Positions 1 through 8,511 of a stretch of 61,390 nt of DNA are shown here, piece after piece. The DNA comes from Planctomycetota bacterium (lineage in GTDB: Bacteria > Planctomycetota > Phycisphaerae > Phycisphaerales > SM1A02): positions 1 through 61,390 of the forward strand of contig QWPV01000009.1 of NCBI GenBank assembly GCA_003671055.1, given 5' to 3'. The position numbers and the translations under genes are program-made. Position 1 is the first letter of the stretch. Each line of letters opens with the position of its first letter. The notes below the pieces were generated by a model that was not told the DNA's origin, searched no databases, and worked only from the letters and a program-made list of their open reading frames with translations.

Positions 1-1189
1 CGAGTTTTGCGACGAGGCGCGCCGCGAGGAATGGTCGCGCGGGATCGATGAAGAGTTCACACGGGTCGTAGCCTGGCTTCTTGAAGATGTCGACAGTGCG
101 TGCGTAATCAGGTGCGCGACGATCATCATGCCACCATCCGTACGCGAACCAGCGATCCGCTGCGCTCAGGCACACGATGTCGCCAGCTCTCGCGTGATCA
201 AGATGCGCAGCCCGACGAGATTCGCCGTGCAGTACTCGCGCAATGCCGGGAATCTTTTCAAGCACGCGCGCGACATCGCTGATGCGCGACGCGTCTCGCA
301 CCGAAACATGTGCGATTTGATGATCGACCACCGCAAATGCCGCGGACTCTTGCAGATCGAGGACATCACGCCCGTCTTCCATGCGAACCTGCAGCAATCC
401 CGCGTCCCGCAACGCGCGGTTGATCCACACAGCATCTGTGACGGGCACGATGCCGTATTCACTCACCACAAGCGGACGAATGTTCTCGCGTGCACAGTGA
501 TCGAGCAGCGCGCCGAAGACGCGATCAATCTCGCGGAGTTCACTCTTGATGGAATCGTGCGCTGGTCCAACACGCTGCAGGCAGTAATCCAAGTGCGGGA
601 GATAGATGAGCGTGAGCGTTGGCTTCGACTCGCGCATGACATGCAGCGCAGCGGCTGCGATCCAATCAGTGGAGACGATGCCTGCGTGCGGACCCCAGAA
701 TCGAAACAACGGAAACTGTCCGTGCTTGCGCTGCAGTTCGTCGCGTAATGCTGGCGGATGCGTGAGGCAATCTTCGAGTTTGCGTCCATCTGCTTTGTAG
801 AGCGGTCGAGGCGTGACGCACACATCGGTGGATGCATGCATCGCGTACCACCAACAGACGTTCGCGCATGTGAACTTCGCGTCGCGTTGCTTCGCGGTGT
901 CCCAGACTTTCGCGCCAGAGACGAGTGCGTTGGACTGTTTCCAGAAATGCACTTCGCCAAGCGTGCGATCATGCCATCCGTTGCCGACGATGCCGTGTTG
1001 ATCGGGATGCAGTCCTGTGAGCATCGTGGATTGCGCAGTGCATGTGACGGCTGGAAGCGGCGCTTTAAGCGTGCGCACGCCGCCGGTGGTTCGCGCAAAT
1101 TCTTTGAGTCGAGGCGTATGCGCGCCGATGAGGTTCGGCGAGAGTCCGACGATGTTGATGAGCGCGACTCGCTGCACAGGTTGTGTCAA
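1..1189 (-). CDS. EboF-like alkaline phosphatase-superfamily protein (3' end cut by window edge)
   Basis: A continuous minus-strand frame runs off the left edge (396 codons visible). It begins VALINIVGLSPNLIGAHTPRL, has the nucleophile-type segment PAVTCTAQSTMLTG near residues 45-58, then TLIYLPHLDY and VVSEYGIVPV, as expected for the nucleotide pyrophosphatase/phosphodiesterase branch of the alkaline phosphatase superfamily. In that family the Thr after the conserved T/S run is the nucleophile. The proposed start is TTG at 1189, with AAGGCG about 8 bases upstream; no ATG lies in frame nearby. It follows the UbiA-like gene by 11 bases and is the last visible gene of the ebo-type run, which matches EboF. 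Substrate is unknown. Confidence 0.85.
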   Translation of the reverse strand, partial: MTQPVQRVALINIVGLSPNLIGAHTPRLKEFARTTGGVRTLKAPLPAVTCTAQSTMLTGLHPDQHGIVGNGWHDRTLGEVHFWKQSNALVSGAKVWDTAKQRDAKFTCANVCWWYAMHASTDVCVTPRPLYKADGRKLEDCLTHPPALRDELQRKHGQFPLFRFWGPHAGIVSTDWIAAAALHVMRESKPTLTLIYLPHLDYCLQRVGPAHDSIKSELREIDRVFGALLDHCARENIRPLVVSEYGIVPVTDAVWINRALRDAGLLQVRMEDGRDVLDLQESAAFAVVDHQIAHVSVRDASRISDVARVLEKIPGIARVLHGESRRAAHLDHARAGDIVCLSAADRWFAYGWWHDDRRAPDYARTVDIFKKPGYDPCELFIDPARPFLAARLVAKL

Positions 1190-1200
1190 AGATAACGCCT

Positions 1201-1950
1201 TCAGGATGCGGCGATGGTTCGTGCGAGCAATCGTGCGAGAACAAAGAGTCCTGCGCAGACGAGTGCGAGGAGGGTTTCGCCGCAGAGGGTCAGCGCGATG
1301 GCGTCCATGAGCGCAAGGCATCCGATGAGAAAGCCGATCGTGTGAGGCTTCAGGATTCGTTTCGTTGCATCTGCTTCGCTTCGCGCAAGCAACGAAAGTC
1401 CGAGCGTCCATGCGGCAAGTGCGAGTGGGAGTGCGAGCATGCGGCTGCTGAAGAGATCGACGCTGCTCGCGCCAGCACACGCGAGCATCGGAATGAATGA
1501 AGCGAGCGCGCGGCAGAGCGCGAGGAGCAGCACGCTGTTCGCACTCTTTGTGTGAACTGTGTCATAGATCAGCACGGCTGCAATCAGCGCGGCTGTCGCG
1601 CCGACGACGAGCGCGTGTTGTGTGAATGCCGCAAGAGCAAGCGCGAGAAGTAGAAATCCGATGCCGACCACAAACGCAGCCCGCTGCGAGATCTGCTTAC
1701 TTGGAATCGGACGAGTAGGGCGCTCCTGTGCGTCGATGGACGCATCGAATGCATCGTTGAGGATCATTCCCGCGCAGTAGATGATGCAGGGGATCGCGAT
1801 CGCAACCCACATCAACGAGGGGCTCGCGAGTTGTGCGACGGATGCGTCTTGAAAGAGCAGCCCAAGCACCGCGCCCGCAAACGCATTCGAGAGCACTGTC
1901 GGCAAGTTCGAAATGCGCGCCAGCCGCAGCCACGCGAAGAGCAACGTCAA
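1201..1950 (-). CDS. eboC: EboC-like UbiA-family prenyltransferase
   Basis: This is a polytopic membrane protein of 249 residues. UbiA-type enzymes transfer prenyl groups to acceptor molecules in the membrane. The first Asp-rich motif is visible as NDAFDASID (N65, D66, D69, D73), followed by RPTRPIPS, and the second as YDTVHTK (Y129, D130, K135). The start codon is TTG at 1950 and overlaps the TGA of the upstream EboE-like gene by four bases (TTGA), so translation is probably coupled. Neighbours (EboE upstream, EboF downstream) point to the EboC role. The acceptor and prenyl donor cannot be read from sequence. Confidence 0.88.
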   Translation of the reverse strand: MTLLFAWLRLARISNLPTVLSNAFAGAVLGLLFQDASVAQLASPSLMWVAIAIPCIIYCAGMILNDAFDASIDAQERPTRPIPSKQISQRAAFVVGIGFLLLALALAAFTQHALVVGATAALIAAVLIYDTVHTKSANSVLLLALCRALASFIPMLACAGASSVDLFSSRMLALPLALAAWTLGLSLLARSEADATKRILKPHTIGFLIGCLALMDAIALTLCGETLLALVCAGLFVLARLLARTIAAS

Positions 1951-3113
1951 CGCTCTACCTCATAGCCCGCACGCTGCAGCGCAGCGCGCGCCCAAAGAAG
2001 TTCTTTCGCGATGCCGCCCGAGAGATCGTGCTCGCGAAGGTGCGGCGGAAGCACGCTCCATGCGTAGGTCTCGACTTCGAAGATTGGTGGATCGACTTTG
2101 GATGCAGCAAGCAGTGCGGGCGGAATCTCGCGTGAGGTGGTGTGTAGTCGGCCGATGTCATCAAGGAACACCGGCACATGGAAGTGCGTGCGCCAGAGTC
2201 CGTCTAAGTTTTCATCGAGTGCGGCATCGAGGTCGTCGTAGAGTTTTGGTGTGCCGCTTCCGGTGAGCACCGCAGTTTGGTGGAGGTATCGACCTTCCGC
2301 AAACTGCGCGAGTTCCGCGAGTTCTTTCGGCGCTCCATTGCATCCGAGCGCGCTTGAGATCTGCACTTTGCCAACACGCACGCCGTGCGACGCGTAGCAC
2401 GCGAATGCTTCGTCTTGCGGTTCAAACATCACCGCGCTGTGGCAGACATCGTGACAGACGCCGAGATGTCGCCGCGTGGATTCGTCGGGAAAGTGTTGCG
2501 TAAAAAATTCACCGATGTGCACTGCGAGATCGAGCGCGCAGCCAGGCTCTGGTTCAAGATCGAGCGTGACTCGTTTTCCCGTCGCGTTTTCGAGCTGCGC
2601 AAGCGCCGATGCAGCAGTACGAAGTTGCGCAGCGGCGATGTTCATGCTCGCAGCAACGCCTGTTTGCGCGAAGTCCGCGCGCCATCCGAGCGGGAGCGTT
2701 GAGATCGATCCGGTGGAGCAGCGATCGGGAAGCAGTCCCGCGAGAACGCGCGAAAGATTTATGGTGTACGCAAGCCGCTCGGGTTCGGTCCAGTTCGGTT
2801 TGTATACCGCGGTTTTTACAACAGCCTGATGGAAGTCGCCGTAGGGAAATCCATTGAGCGTGAGCACTTCAAAGCCTCGCTCATCCATCCATGCGCGAAG
2901 TCGCTTGACGCCATCCTCGTCTGCGAGAACTTCCTGCGCACTTGTTGCCGAGAGCCACAGCCCGAGCCCAAGCATTCCATTCGGCACAAGAAACGCACGC
3001 ACGCGCGCGGCATGCTGCTCAAGCATCGCGAGTGAACGCGAGAGCGTCTCACCTGGATGCACATTCGTGCAGTATGCGAGTCGTGCGAGAGGTTTGGAGA
3101 GTGGCGCAGTCAC
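1947..3113 (-). CDS. eboE: EboE-like metabolite traffic protein (xylose isomerase-like TIM barrel)
   Basis: The protein is 388 residues and begins PLARLAYCTNVHPGETL, a start typical of EboE-type TIM-barrel proteins. Conserved-looking barrel segments include LTLNGFPYGDFH, VTLDLEPEPGCALD, GVCHDVCHSAVMFE and THFHVPVF, which supply the His, Glu and Asp residues expected of a metal-binding barrel. In cyanobacteria and other bacteria ebo genes have been linked to moving a precursor to the periplasm; the exact chemistry of EboE is not known. The start is GTG at 3113, 21 bases after the amidotransferase-like gene. It overlaps eboC by four bases. Confidence 0.85.
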   Translation of the reverse strand: MTAPLSKPLARLAYCTNVHPGETLSRSLAMLEQHAARVRAFLVPNGMLGLGLWLSATSAQEVLADEDGVKRLRAWMDERGFEVLTLNGFPYGDFHQAVVKTAVYKPNWTEPERLAYTINLSRVLAGLLPDRCSTGSISTLPLGWRADFAQTGVAASMNIAAAQLRTAASALAQLENATGKRVTLDLEPEPGCALDLAVHIGEFFTQHFPDESTRRHLGVCHDVCHSAVMFEPQDEAFACYASHGVRVGKVQISSALGCNGAPKELAELAQFAEGRYLHQTAVLTGSGTPKLYDDLDAALDENLDGLWRTHFHVPVFLDDIGRLHTTSREIPPALLAASKVDPPIFEVETYAWSVLPPHLREHDLSGGIAKELLWARAALQRAGYEVER

Positions 3114-3134
3114 GCGATCATTGTGACAGAGTCG

Positions 3135-3791
3135 CTAGCGCGATGCAGTCACAAGTAAGCGCACAACATCAAGGCCAGTCGCCACAGTTTCGGTGCGCTC
3201 TGGATGCCATTGCACACCGAGGTAGAAGCGTCGATTACTGTCGAGGATCCCTTCGATGACGCCGTCGTCCGAGCGCGAGACGATTTCAAAGCCCTTTGCG
3301 TCCGCGAGTGCTTGGTGATGCCAACTTCTCACGGCGCCAGAACCAAGTGCGATGCTTGCGTCTGACTCCACATCGTGAATCGCGTCGTTGCCATGTCGAT
3401 CCGCGTGAGGCAACACATCTGCGAGGTGTTGGATGAGCACCGCACCGCGATGCACTCCCATCATTTGCATGCCGAGGCAAATGCCAAGCACGGGAATCTC
3501 AGGACGCGCATCGAGTTCACGGAGCAGCGCGAATTCTGAGGCTTGTCGCTCCGACGCCATGCACTGCGCTTTCGCATGGAGCGCGATGCCGAACTGCGAG
3601 ACATCGATGTCATCGCCGCCGGTGAGAATGATGCCGTCCATACGATCGAGCATCTCGCGACGAAGTTCGTGCTTGGGTGGAAGAATGATGGGGATGCCGC
3701 CCGCTGCTTCCACAACATCGAGATAGGTGCGCCGTAAACGCGCGTATCCATCGACGAAGTCTGCAGTAAGTCCAATGAAGGGTCGAGACAA
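3135..3791 (-). CDS. Class I glutamine amidotransferase-like hydrolase (peptidase C26, PuuD-like)
   Basis: The 218-residue protein has an LTGGDDIDVSQFG segment, the nucleophile elbow GICLGMQ with Cys105, and QWHPE with His196 and Glu198, so a full Cys-His-Glu triad is present. The family includes gamma-glutamyl-gamma-aminobutyrate hydrolases that cleave gamma-glutamyl amides. The start is TTG at 3791 with GAGGA six bases upstream, nine bases after the MFS gene. It sits between the MFS and EboE genes in the same run, which suggests its substrate belongs to the ebo pathway; that link is inference. The usual six-gene ebo cluster does not contain this gene. Confidence 0.9.
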   Translation of the reverse strand: MSRPFIGLTADFVDGYARLRRTYLDVVEAAGGIPIILPPKHELRREMLDRMDGIILTGGDDIDVSQFGIALHAKAQCMASERQASEFALLRELDARPEIPVLGICLGMQMMGVHRGAVLIQHLADVLPHADRHGNDAIHDVESDASIALGSGAVRSWHHQALADAKGFEIVSRSDDGVIEGILDSNRRFYLGVQWHPERTETVATGLDVVRLLVTASR

Positions 3792-3800
3792 ATTGATTCC

Positions 3801-5306
3801 TCAGTTCGATGCTTCGGGAGTTCGTGACTGTGGCGGTTGGCTCCACAGAAAGGAGAAGAAGAGTGCAAGCAGACAGCAGCAGGTTGCGACGACTCCACTC
3901 AGCGCAGTGCCATGGACCAAGAGATCAGTCGCGACACTGCGCGCGGGCTCGCTGAGTGATTTAAGCGCAACATCATCACCTTGCGCAGCGAGGATCACAC
4001 GTTCAGCGAGCGCGGGGTCTTGCGCGATGTCAGCAGGAAGCGTGCTCATTCGCATCGCGAGCACAGAGACAGTCATGAGGATCGCGAGCCCAGTTGTTCC
4101 ACCGACTTGACGGAATGTTTGAATCACGCCACTCGCTTCGCCGCGTTGAGCAATGCTCACACGCGCGAGTGCATCGGTGTTTGTTGGGCTCATCGCAAGT
4201 CCAATGCCTGCGCCAAAGAGCGCCATACCCACCGCAAGCACGCCATAGATACGGAACCACAAGCCAACGGTCATCGTTGCCATGCCGACAGACGCGAGCG
4301 CAAGTCCGATGATCGACGGAATACGAACGCCAACTTTGTCGTACCACTTTCCAGCGCGAGGCACGACTAACAGAATCGGAATCATCATGGGCATCAACGA
4401 TGCGCCAGCCATCACGGGAGAAAATCCGAGCACGGTTTGTGCATAGAGCGATTGTTGAATGATCAACCCCGTCATCGCGAACTGCACGACGAGCAGCACG
4501 AGCGCACTCGCGAGGAATCCTCGATCACGCAGGAGGCTGATGCGAATGAGCGGCGTGGGATGTCGAAGTTCCCACCAGAGGAACGCGAGCGCGAGCGCGC
4601 CGCCACCAAGCACCATCGGAGCCACGAGTGCATCATTCCATCCACGCGTGGAGGAGAGTTGCACGCCAGCGACGAAGGATGGAAGTCCTAAGAAAAGCAA
4701 CAGCGCGCCGACGATGTCGATCGACAACGTTTGTCGTGGAAATTTCGGCGGATTCGCAGCGATTGTGAGTGCGATTGCGCAGATCGCGATCGGGAGATTG
4801 AGATAGAAGCACCACCGCCAACTCAACGATTCCACGATGATTCCGCCGAGCACTGGTCCGATCGCGAGAAACGACATCGAGATGCCAACATAGATTCCCA
4901 TCGCTCGTCCGCGTTCACCATCGCGATACAAGCTCGTCACCATCGCCGCAGATGCTGGTTGCATGAGCGCCGCGCCGAAGCCTTGTATCACGCGCCAGAG
5001 AATGAGCGTTTCTGCATTGGGTGCCGCGCCGACCATTGCTGATGCGAGAGCGAAGAGCACGACACCACCGAGGAACGCGCGTGTTCGACCAATGACATCG
5101 CCGATCTTGCCGAGGAACGCGACTGCACTTGCGAGTGCGAGCACATAACTGTTGATCGCCCACTGCGTTTGCGACGCACTCATGTGCAGCGATTCACGCA
5201 CACTCGGCAACGCCACGCCCATCACTGTCACGTCGAGCATGATCATCGACAATGATCCAGTCATCGCAACAAGCGCGAGTGCGCGGCGGGGGTGTGGGGT
5301 TTCCAT
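3801..5306 (-). CDS. MFS transporter, DHA2 (EmrB/QacA) type
   Basis: A 501-residue membrane protein of the 14-helix drug:H+ antiporter type. Helix 1 carries LDVTVMGVALPSV, and GKIGDVIGRTRAF is the loop 2-3 motif A of the major facilitator superfamily. The chosen start is ATG at 5306, two bases after the EboB stop; the frame is open further upstream but that part overlaps EboB and has no membrane character. Its place inside the ebo-type run suggests it exports the pathway product or an intermediate (inference). Substrate range cannot be read from sequence. Confidence 0.92.
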   Translation of the reverse strand: METPHPRRALALVAMTGSLSMIMLDVTVMGVALPSVRESLHMSASQTQWAINSYVLALASAVAFLGKIGDVIGRTRAFLGGVVLFALASAMVGAAPNAETLILWRVIQGFGAALMQPASAAMVTSLYRDGERGRAMGIYVGISMSFLAIGPVLGGIIVESLSWRWCFYLNLPIAICAIALTIAANPPKFPRQTLSIDIVGALLLFLGLPSFVAGVQLSSTRGWNDALVAPMVLGGGALALAFLWWELRHPTPLIRISLLRDRGFLASALVLLVVQFAMTGLIIQQSLYAQTVLGFSPVMAGASLMPMMIPILLVVPRAGKWYDKVGVRIPSIIGLALASVGMATMTVGLWFRIYGVLAVGMALFGAGIGLAMSPTNTDALARVSIAQRGEASGVIQTFRQVGGTTGLAILMTVSVLAMRMSTLPADIAQDPALAERVILAAQGDDVALKSLSEPARSVATDLLVHGTALSGVVATCCCLLALFFSFLWSQPPQSRTPEASN

Positions 5307-5308
5307 AT

Positions 5309-6109
5309 TCACGAGACTTTGAATCGACCAGACTGCGAGAGGAACGCGAGTGGGTTGTCGAAACTGACTTTGCGCACCGCTGCTTCGTCGTGACCACGCG
5401 CGCGCATCTCGAGTTGCGCCTTCGGAACAGCCAGCGGATCGCTCTGTCCCCAATCACCCGCTGAATTCATCCACAATCGTTCGGTGCCATGCATCTCGAA
5501 AATGTCGACAGCGCGCTGTGGTGTGCACTTCGTATCGGGATAGAGCGTCATGCCTGCCCAGAACCCGCGTTCGAGCACGATGCCCACCGTGTGCTCTTCC
5601 ACATGATCAATGAGCACGCGCGAAGGATCGAGCTTCGCTTGGTTCTTGATCGCATCCATGATGAGGCGCGTCCCTTTGAGTTTGTCCTCAAGATGTGGCG
5701 TGTGCACGAGCACCATCAAGTCGCGCGAGGCTGCAAGTTCGAGATGCGCTTCGAGGATCTCCATCTCGTTGCGCGAATTTTTATTGAGTCCAATCTCGCC
5801 GATGCCGAGCACGCTCGGACAATCGAGAAATTGTGGGATGAGCGCGATGACTTCGCGCGCGAAGACGGGATCTTCCGCTTCCTTCGGATTGATGCAGAGC
5901 CAGGTGTGATGTCGAATGCCGTACTGCGCGGCGCGCTTGGGCTCGAAGTCGGTGAGTTGCCGGAAGTAGTCTTGAAATCCTTCGGGCGACGATCGATCGT
6001 AGCCCGGCCAAAATGCTGGCTCCGTAATCGCAACACATCCGGCGAGCGCCATGCGTTGGTAGTCGTCGGTGGTGCGACTCACCATGTGAATATGTGGATC
6101 GATATACAT
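5309..6109 (-). CDS. eboB: EboB-like TatD-family metal-dependent hydrolase
   Basis: A 266-residue amidohydrolase-fold protein starting MYIDPHIHM, whose H6 and H8 are the usual first two metal ligands. Further candidates are E105 in GIGEIGLNK, H136/H139 in VHTPH and H169 in IDHVEE, giving a TatD-like metal site. The start is ATG at 6109, overlapping the stop of the small upstream gene as TGATG; an open frame reaching to 6256 was not used because the metal-binding motif belongs at the N-terminus. Ebo clusters in other bacteria carry the same protein. Its substrate is unknown and nuclease activity should not be assumed. Confidence 0.87.
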   Translation of the reverse strand: MYIDPHIHMVSRTTDDYQRMALAGCVAITEPAFWPGYDRSSPEGFQDYFRQLTDFEPKRAAQYGIRHHTWLCINPKEAEDPVFAREVIALIPQFLDCPSVLGIGEIGLNKNSRNEMEILEAHLELAASRDLMVLVHTPHLEDKLKGTRLIMDAIKNQAKLDPSRVLIDHVEEHTVGIVLERGFWAGMTLYPDTKCTPQRAVDIFEMHGTERLWMNSAGDWGQSDPLAVPKAQLEMRARGHDEAAVRKVSFDNPLAFLSQSGRFKVS

Positions 6110-6414
6110 CAGCGCGCCCCGCCTGAAGATGGAGGCACTGCGCCGGTTGCGCCTTTGGTTCCTGCGCGCGCGATTGGTTCGGTGGAATGATCGGAGAGCA
6201 GTTCGAGAATGCGCTGCGCGCGATTCGGTTGACCATCGATGAGCAGTGCACAACATGATTCAAATGCGCGCATGCGGAAATCATCAGCGCCTTCCCCTGA
6301 CGCGCGATCAATGCGATCGAGAAACGAAGCGAGATCAAGCACCTTCGCGCGATGCTCAAGATAAGAGCGGTCGATGAGCGCGCGTTTGGAGAGCGGCGTC
6401 GGTGCGTGGGCCAT
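6109..6414 (-). CDS. Small conserved-looking protein at the EboA position of the ebo-type run
   Basis: This 101-residue, mostly helical protein has the core EHRAKVLDLASFLDRIDR, then FRMRAFESCCALL, and RAQRILELLSD, followed by a low-complexity GTKGATGAVPPSSGG tail. I see no catalytic motif, signal peptide or membrane segment. It begins with ATG at 6414, 40 bases after the EboD-like gene, and shares one base with eboB (TGATG), so the two are probably co-translated. It is far shorter than the roughly 220-residue EboA known from cyanobacteria and I cannot show homology to it. A scaffold or accessory role in the pathway is possible but unproven. Confidence 0.75.
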   Translation of the reverse strand: MAHAPTPLSKRALIDRSYLEHRAKVLDLASFLDRIDRASGEGADDFRMRAFESCCALLIDGQPNRAQRILELLSDHSTEPIARAGTKGATGAVPPSSGGAR

Positions 6415-6454
6415 AGCCCGTCATCATAAGGTGCGCCGTCTGCGGATGACCACG

Positions 6455-7627
6455 CTACGCCGTGCTCGTTTGCAAGATCGCACGTCGCATGAGAACCAGA
6501 TCAATCTCGTGGACTTCCATACCTTCGCCAATGCGTCGAAGCATGGTGATCGTGAGACTTCCGCCAAGGTGCTCGCGGAATTGCTCGATGCCTTCGAGGA
6601 TCGCGTCAGGATTCGCCAGCAGTGGGTGCGAGTGCGGCAGGCGCAGGTCAGCGAGGACGTTGCGGATCTGTTCGAATGCAGATGCGTCCAGCCAGCCCTT
6701 CAGCATCGAATAGCGGCAATCGATGAGCAGCCCTACCGCGACCGCATCGCCATGCGAGATCGCATACGCGCTGAGCGCTTCGAGTCGATGCGCGGCCCAG
6801 TGCCCGAAGTCGAGCGGGCGCGCTTCATCAAGTTCAAATGGATCACCGCCTTGCGCGATGTGTTCGACATGCAGCGCGGCAGAGCGTTGAATGATGGGCT
6901 GCGCGGCTGCGAGGTCGTGCGCGGCAATGCGAGTCGCGCTCGCAGCGATTTCTGCGAAGAACTTTGGATCCTTGAGCAGTGCGATCTTGACTGCTTCACT
7001 GAAGCCCGCGCGGAAGACTTCGATGGGAAGAGTCTTCAACAATGCTTGATCGCAGATGACCGCCCACGGCACCGCGAATGCACCAGTGAAGTTTTTCTTG
7101 CCGAACGCGTTGATGCCATTCTTCACGCCCATCGCGCCATCGTCTTGCGCGAGCGTGGTGGACGGAAGTCGAATGAGTCGCACGCTGCGATGCGCAATCG
7201 CCGCCGCAAACCCAGCTGCATCGAGCACCGCGCCACCGCCAGCAACCACCACCGTCGACTTGCGACAAATCTTCGCGCGTTCAATGAGCGCGAGCACTTG
7301 CTCCACGGTGTGCATGCCGCACTTCGATTGTTCGCCGCCTGGCACAACGAGCACTTCGCTGAGTGTTGGCATCGAGGACGCGTGGGCTTCGGAGTACTGC
7401 ACGAGCGCTTGCGCAAGCGTTGGCGTTGCAGCATGAAGCCCAGAGTCCATCACGAGCACCGCTCTTCGTGTGGGTGCAGCGGCGTCATCACAGAACACAT
7501 CAGCAAGCGTTGTGTTCGTCAGCGCAGCGACATCGTGCGTGAATCGAACGCGATGCAGGAACGGCAACGAGAATCGTTGATCGAGTGCGGTCGATCGAGA
7601 GGTTGTGGCATCTGAAGCAGGCGTCAT
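6455..7627 (-). CDS. eboD: EboD-like 3-dehydroquinate synthase-family protein
   Basis: A 390-residue sugar-phosphate cyclase of the dehydroquinate synthase family. The NAD-binding segment VVVAGGGAVLDAAGF is at about residues 126-140, the conserved LPSTTLAQDD follows, and the zinc ligands are E211 (FSEAVK), H276 (DFGHW) and H292 (SHGD). Dehydroquinate synthases cyclise DAHP; EboD relatives may act on another sugar phosphate. The start chosen is ATG at 7627 because upstream sequence in this frame overlaps the RNA methyltransferase gene. The insertion NGINAFGKKNFTGAF differs from shikimate-pathway AroB and fits the EboD branch. No other aro genes are nearby. Confidence 0.87.
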   Translation of the reverse strand: MTPASDATTSRSTALDQRFSLPFLHRVRFTHDVAALTNTTLADVFCDDAAAPTRRAVLVMDSGLHAATPTLAQALVQYSEAHASSMPTLSEVLVVPGGEQSKCGMHTVEQVLALIERAKICRKSTVVVAGGGAVLDAAGFAAAIAHRSVRLIRLPSTTLAQDDGAMGVKNGINAFGKKNFTGAFAVPWAVICDQALLKTLPIEVFRAGFSEAVKIALLKDPKFFAEIAASATRIAAHDLAAAQPIIQRSAALHVEHIAQGGDPFELDEARPLDFGHWAAHRLEALSAYAISHGDAVAVGLLIDCRYSMLKGWLDASAFEQIRNVLADLRLPHSHPLLANPDAILEGIEQFREHLGGSLTITMLRRIGEGMEVHEIDLVLMRRAILQTSTA

Positions 7628-7649
7628 AGAGGGGTTCGTCGCACAGAGC

Positions 7650-8486
7650 CTAGCGCAGTTGCGCGGCGTTGAGTCGATGGAGACAAATTGCTGACGCAGT
7701 TGCGACATTGAGGCTATCCACTCCTTCAGACATACGAATACGAACGATGGCGTGCGCGGTTCGACGCGATGCGGCAGAAATGCCGTCAAACTCGTTCCCC
7801 ATGATGATTCCCATACGCGGACTTGGAGTCACGCTCTCGAGGGACACCGAATCATCACCAGCGTCTGCGGCAACGAGCATGAGCCCAAACTCGTCGCGAA
7901 GGCGAATGAGGTCAGCCTCCCAGTCGCTGCTCATAACCGTGGGGATCGTGGCGGAGTAGCCGATGGAAACCCGCAGGATTTTTCGATAGAGATGATCATG
8001 GCAATTGGGGCTGAGCACGACGAGGTCCACGCCAAATGCGGCGGCGTTCCGGTAGAGCTGCCCCATGTTGTCGATGTTGTTTACGCCATCAATAAGAAGC
8101 ACCGTGAGGGAACCTCGATGCGTTGGCATCACGCGATCAAGCGTGAGCGTTGCAGGGTCTGGTCGACGACAGCATGCGATGACGCCACGATGAAACGGGA
8201 ATCCCGTGACTGCATCAATGAGTGCACGAGAGCCCATATACACGGGCGCATTGGACGAGATCGCTGCGAAGTGCGCGGCGTGAATTTCGTCCGAGAGGAG
8301 CGCTTCAACACACGGGGTGCGCGCGAGAATGCGATCGACAACCAACGGCGACTCCGCGAGAAATCGTCCTGCGCGCGCGTCCTTCCCCTCGCGAGCGAGG
8401 AGGTCGCGATCACGCACCGCGCGGAAGGCATCGAGGCGCGGATCATCCGCATGCTCAATAAGGATTGGGGCAGCAGCAGAGTGCAT
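7650..8486 (-). CDS. RNA 2'-O-methyltransferase, TrmH/SpoU family
   Basis: A 278-residue SPOUT methyltransferase. The three family motifs are readable: motif 1 NNIDNMGQLYR (N137 to the catalytic-type Arg146), motif 2 IIMGNE (residues 227-232) and motif 3 DSLNVATA (S258, N260). These enzymes methylate ribose 2'-OH in tRNA or rRNA through a trefoil-knot SAM site. The first ~110 residues form an RNA-binding-like substrate domain. It is the first gene of the long minus-strand run and ends 22 bases before eboD. It is divergent from mgtE with only 25 bases between start codons. Exact target RNA is unknown. Confidence 0.9.
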   Translation of the reverse strand: MHSAAAPILIEHADDPRLDAFRAVRDRDLLAREGKDARAGRFLAESPLVVDRILARTPCVEALLSDEIHAAHFAAISSNAPVYMGSRALIDAVTGFPFHRGVIACCRRPDPATLTLDRVMPTHRGSLTVLLIDGVNNIDNMGQLYRNAAAFGVDLVVLSPNCHDHLYRKILRVSIGYSATIPTVMSSDWEADLIRLRDEFGLMLVAADAGDDSVSLESVTPSPRMGIIMGNEFDGISAASRRTAHAIVRIRMSEGVDSLNVATASAICLHRLNAAQLR

Positions 8487-8495
8487 CGAAGTTTG

Positions 8496-8501
8496 ATACT
8501 A
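8496..8501 (-). promoter_or_regulatory. Candidate -10 box (TAGTAT) of the RNA methyltransferase/ebo run
   Basis: TAGTAT lies nine bases before the ATG at 8486 and no Shine-Dalgarno is present, so transcription would begin at or next to the start codon. No clear -35 element is seen. Confidence 0.4.
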
Positions 8502-8505
8502 CACT
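8500..8505 (+). promoter_or_regulatory. Candidate -10 box (TACACT) of mgtE
   Basis: TACACT lies six bases before the GTG at 8512. The same hexamer stands before ribB and upp in this window. It overlaps the opposing -10 box of the RNA methyltransferase. Confidence 0.4.
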
Positions 8506-8511
8506 CGCACT

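Noticed and set aside
128-748. Plus-strand open frame opposite eboF
   Set aside because: Antisense shadow of the phosphatase gene in high-GC DNA; no protein-like features.
5307-5453. Longer N-terminus for the MFS transporter
   Set aside because: Overlaps the 3' end of eboB and has no membrane or family character.
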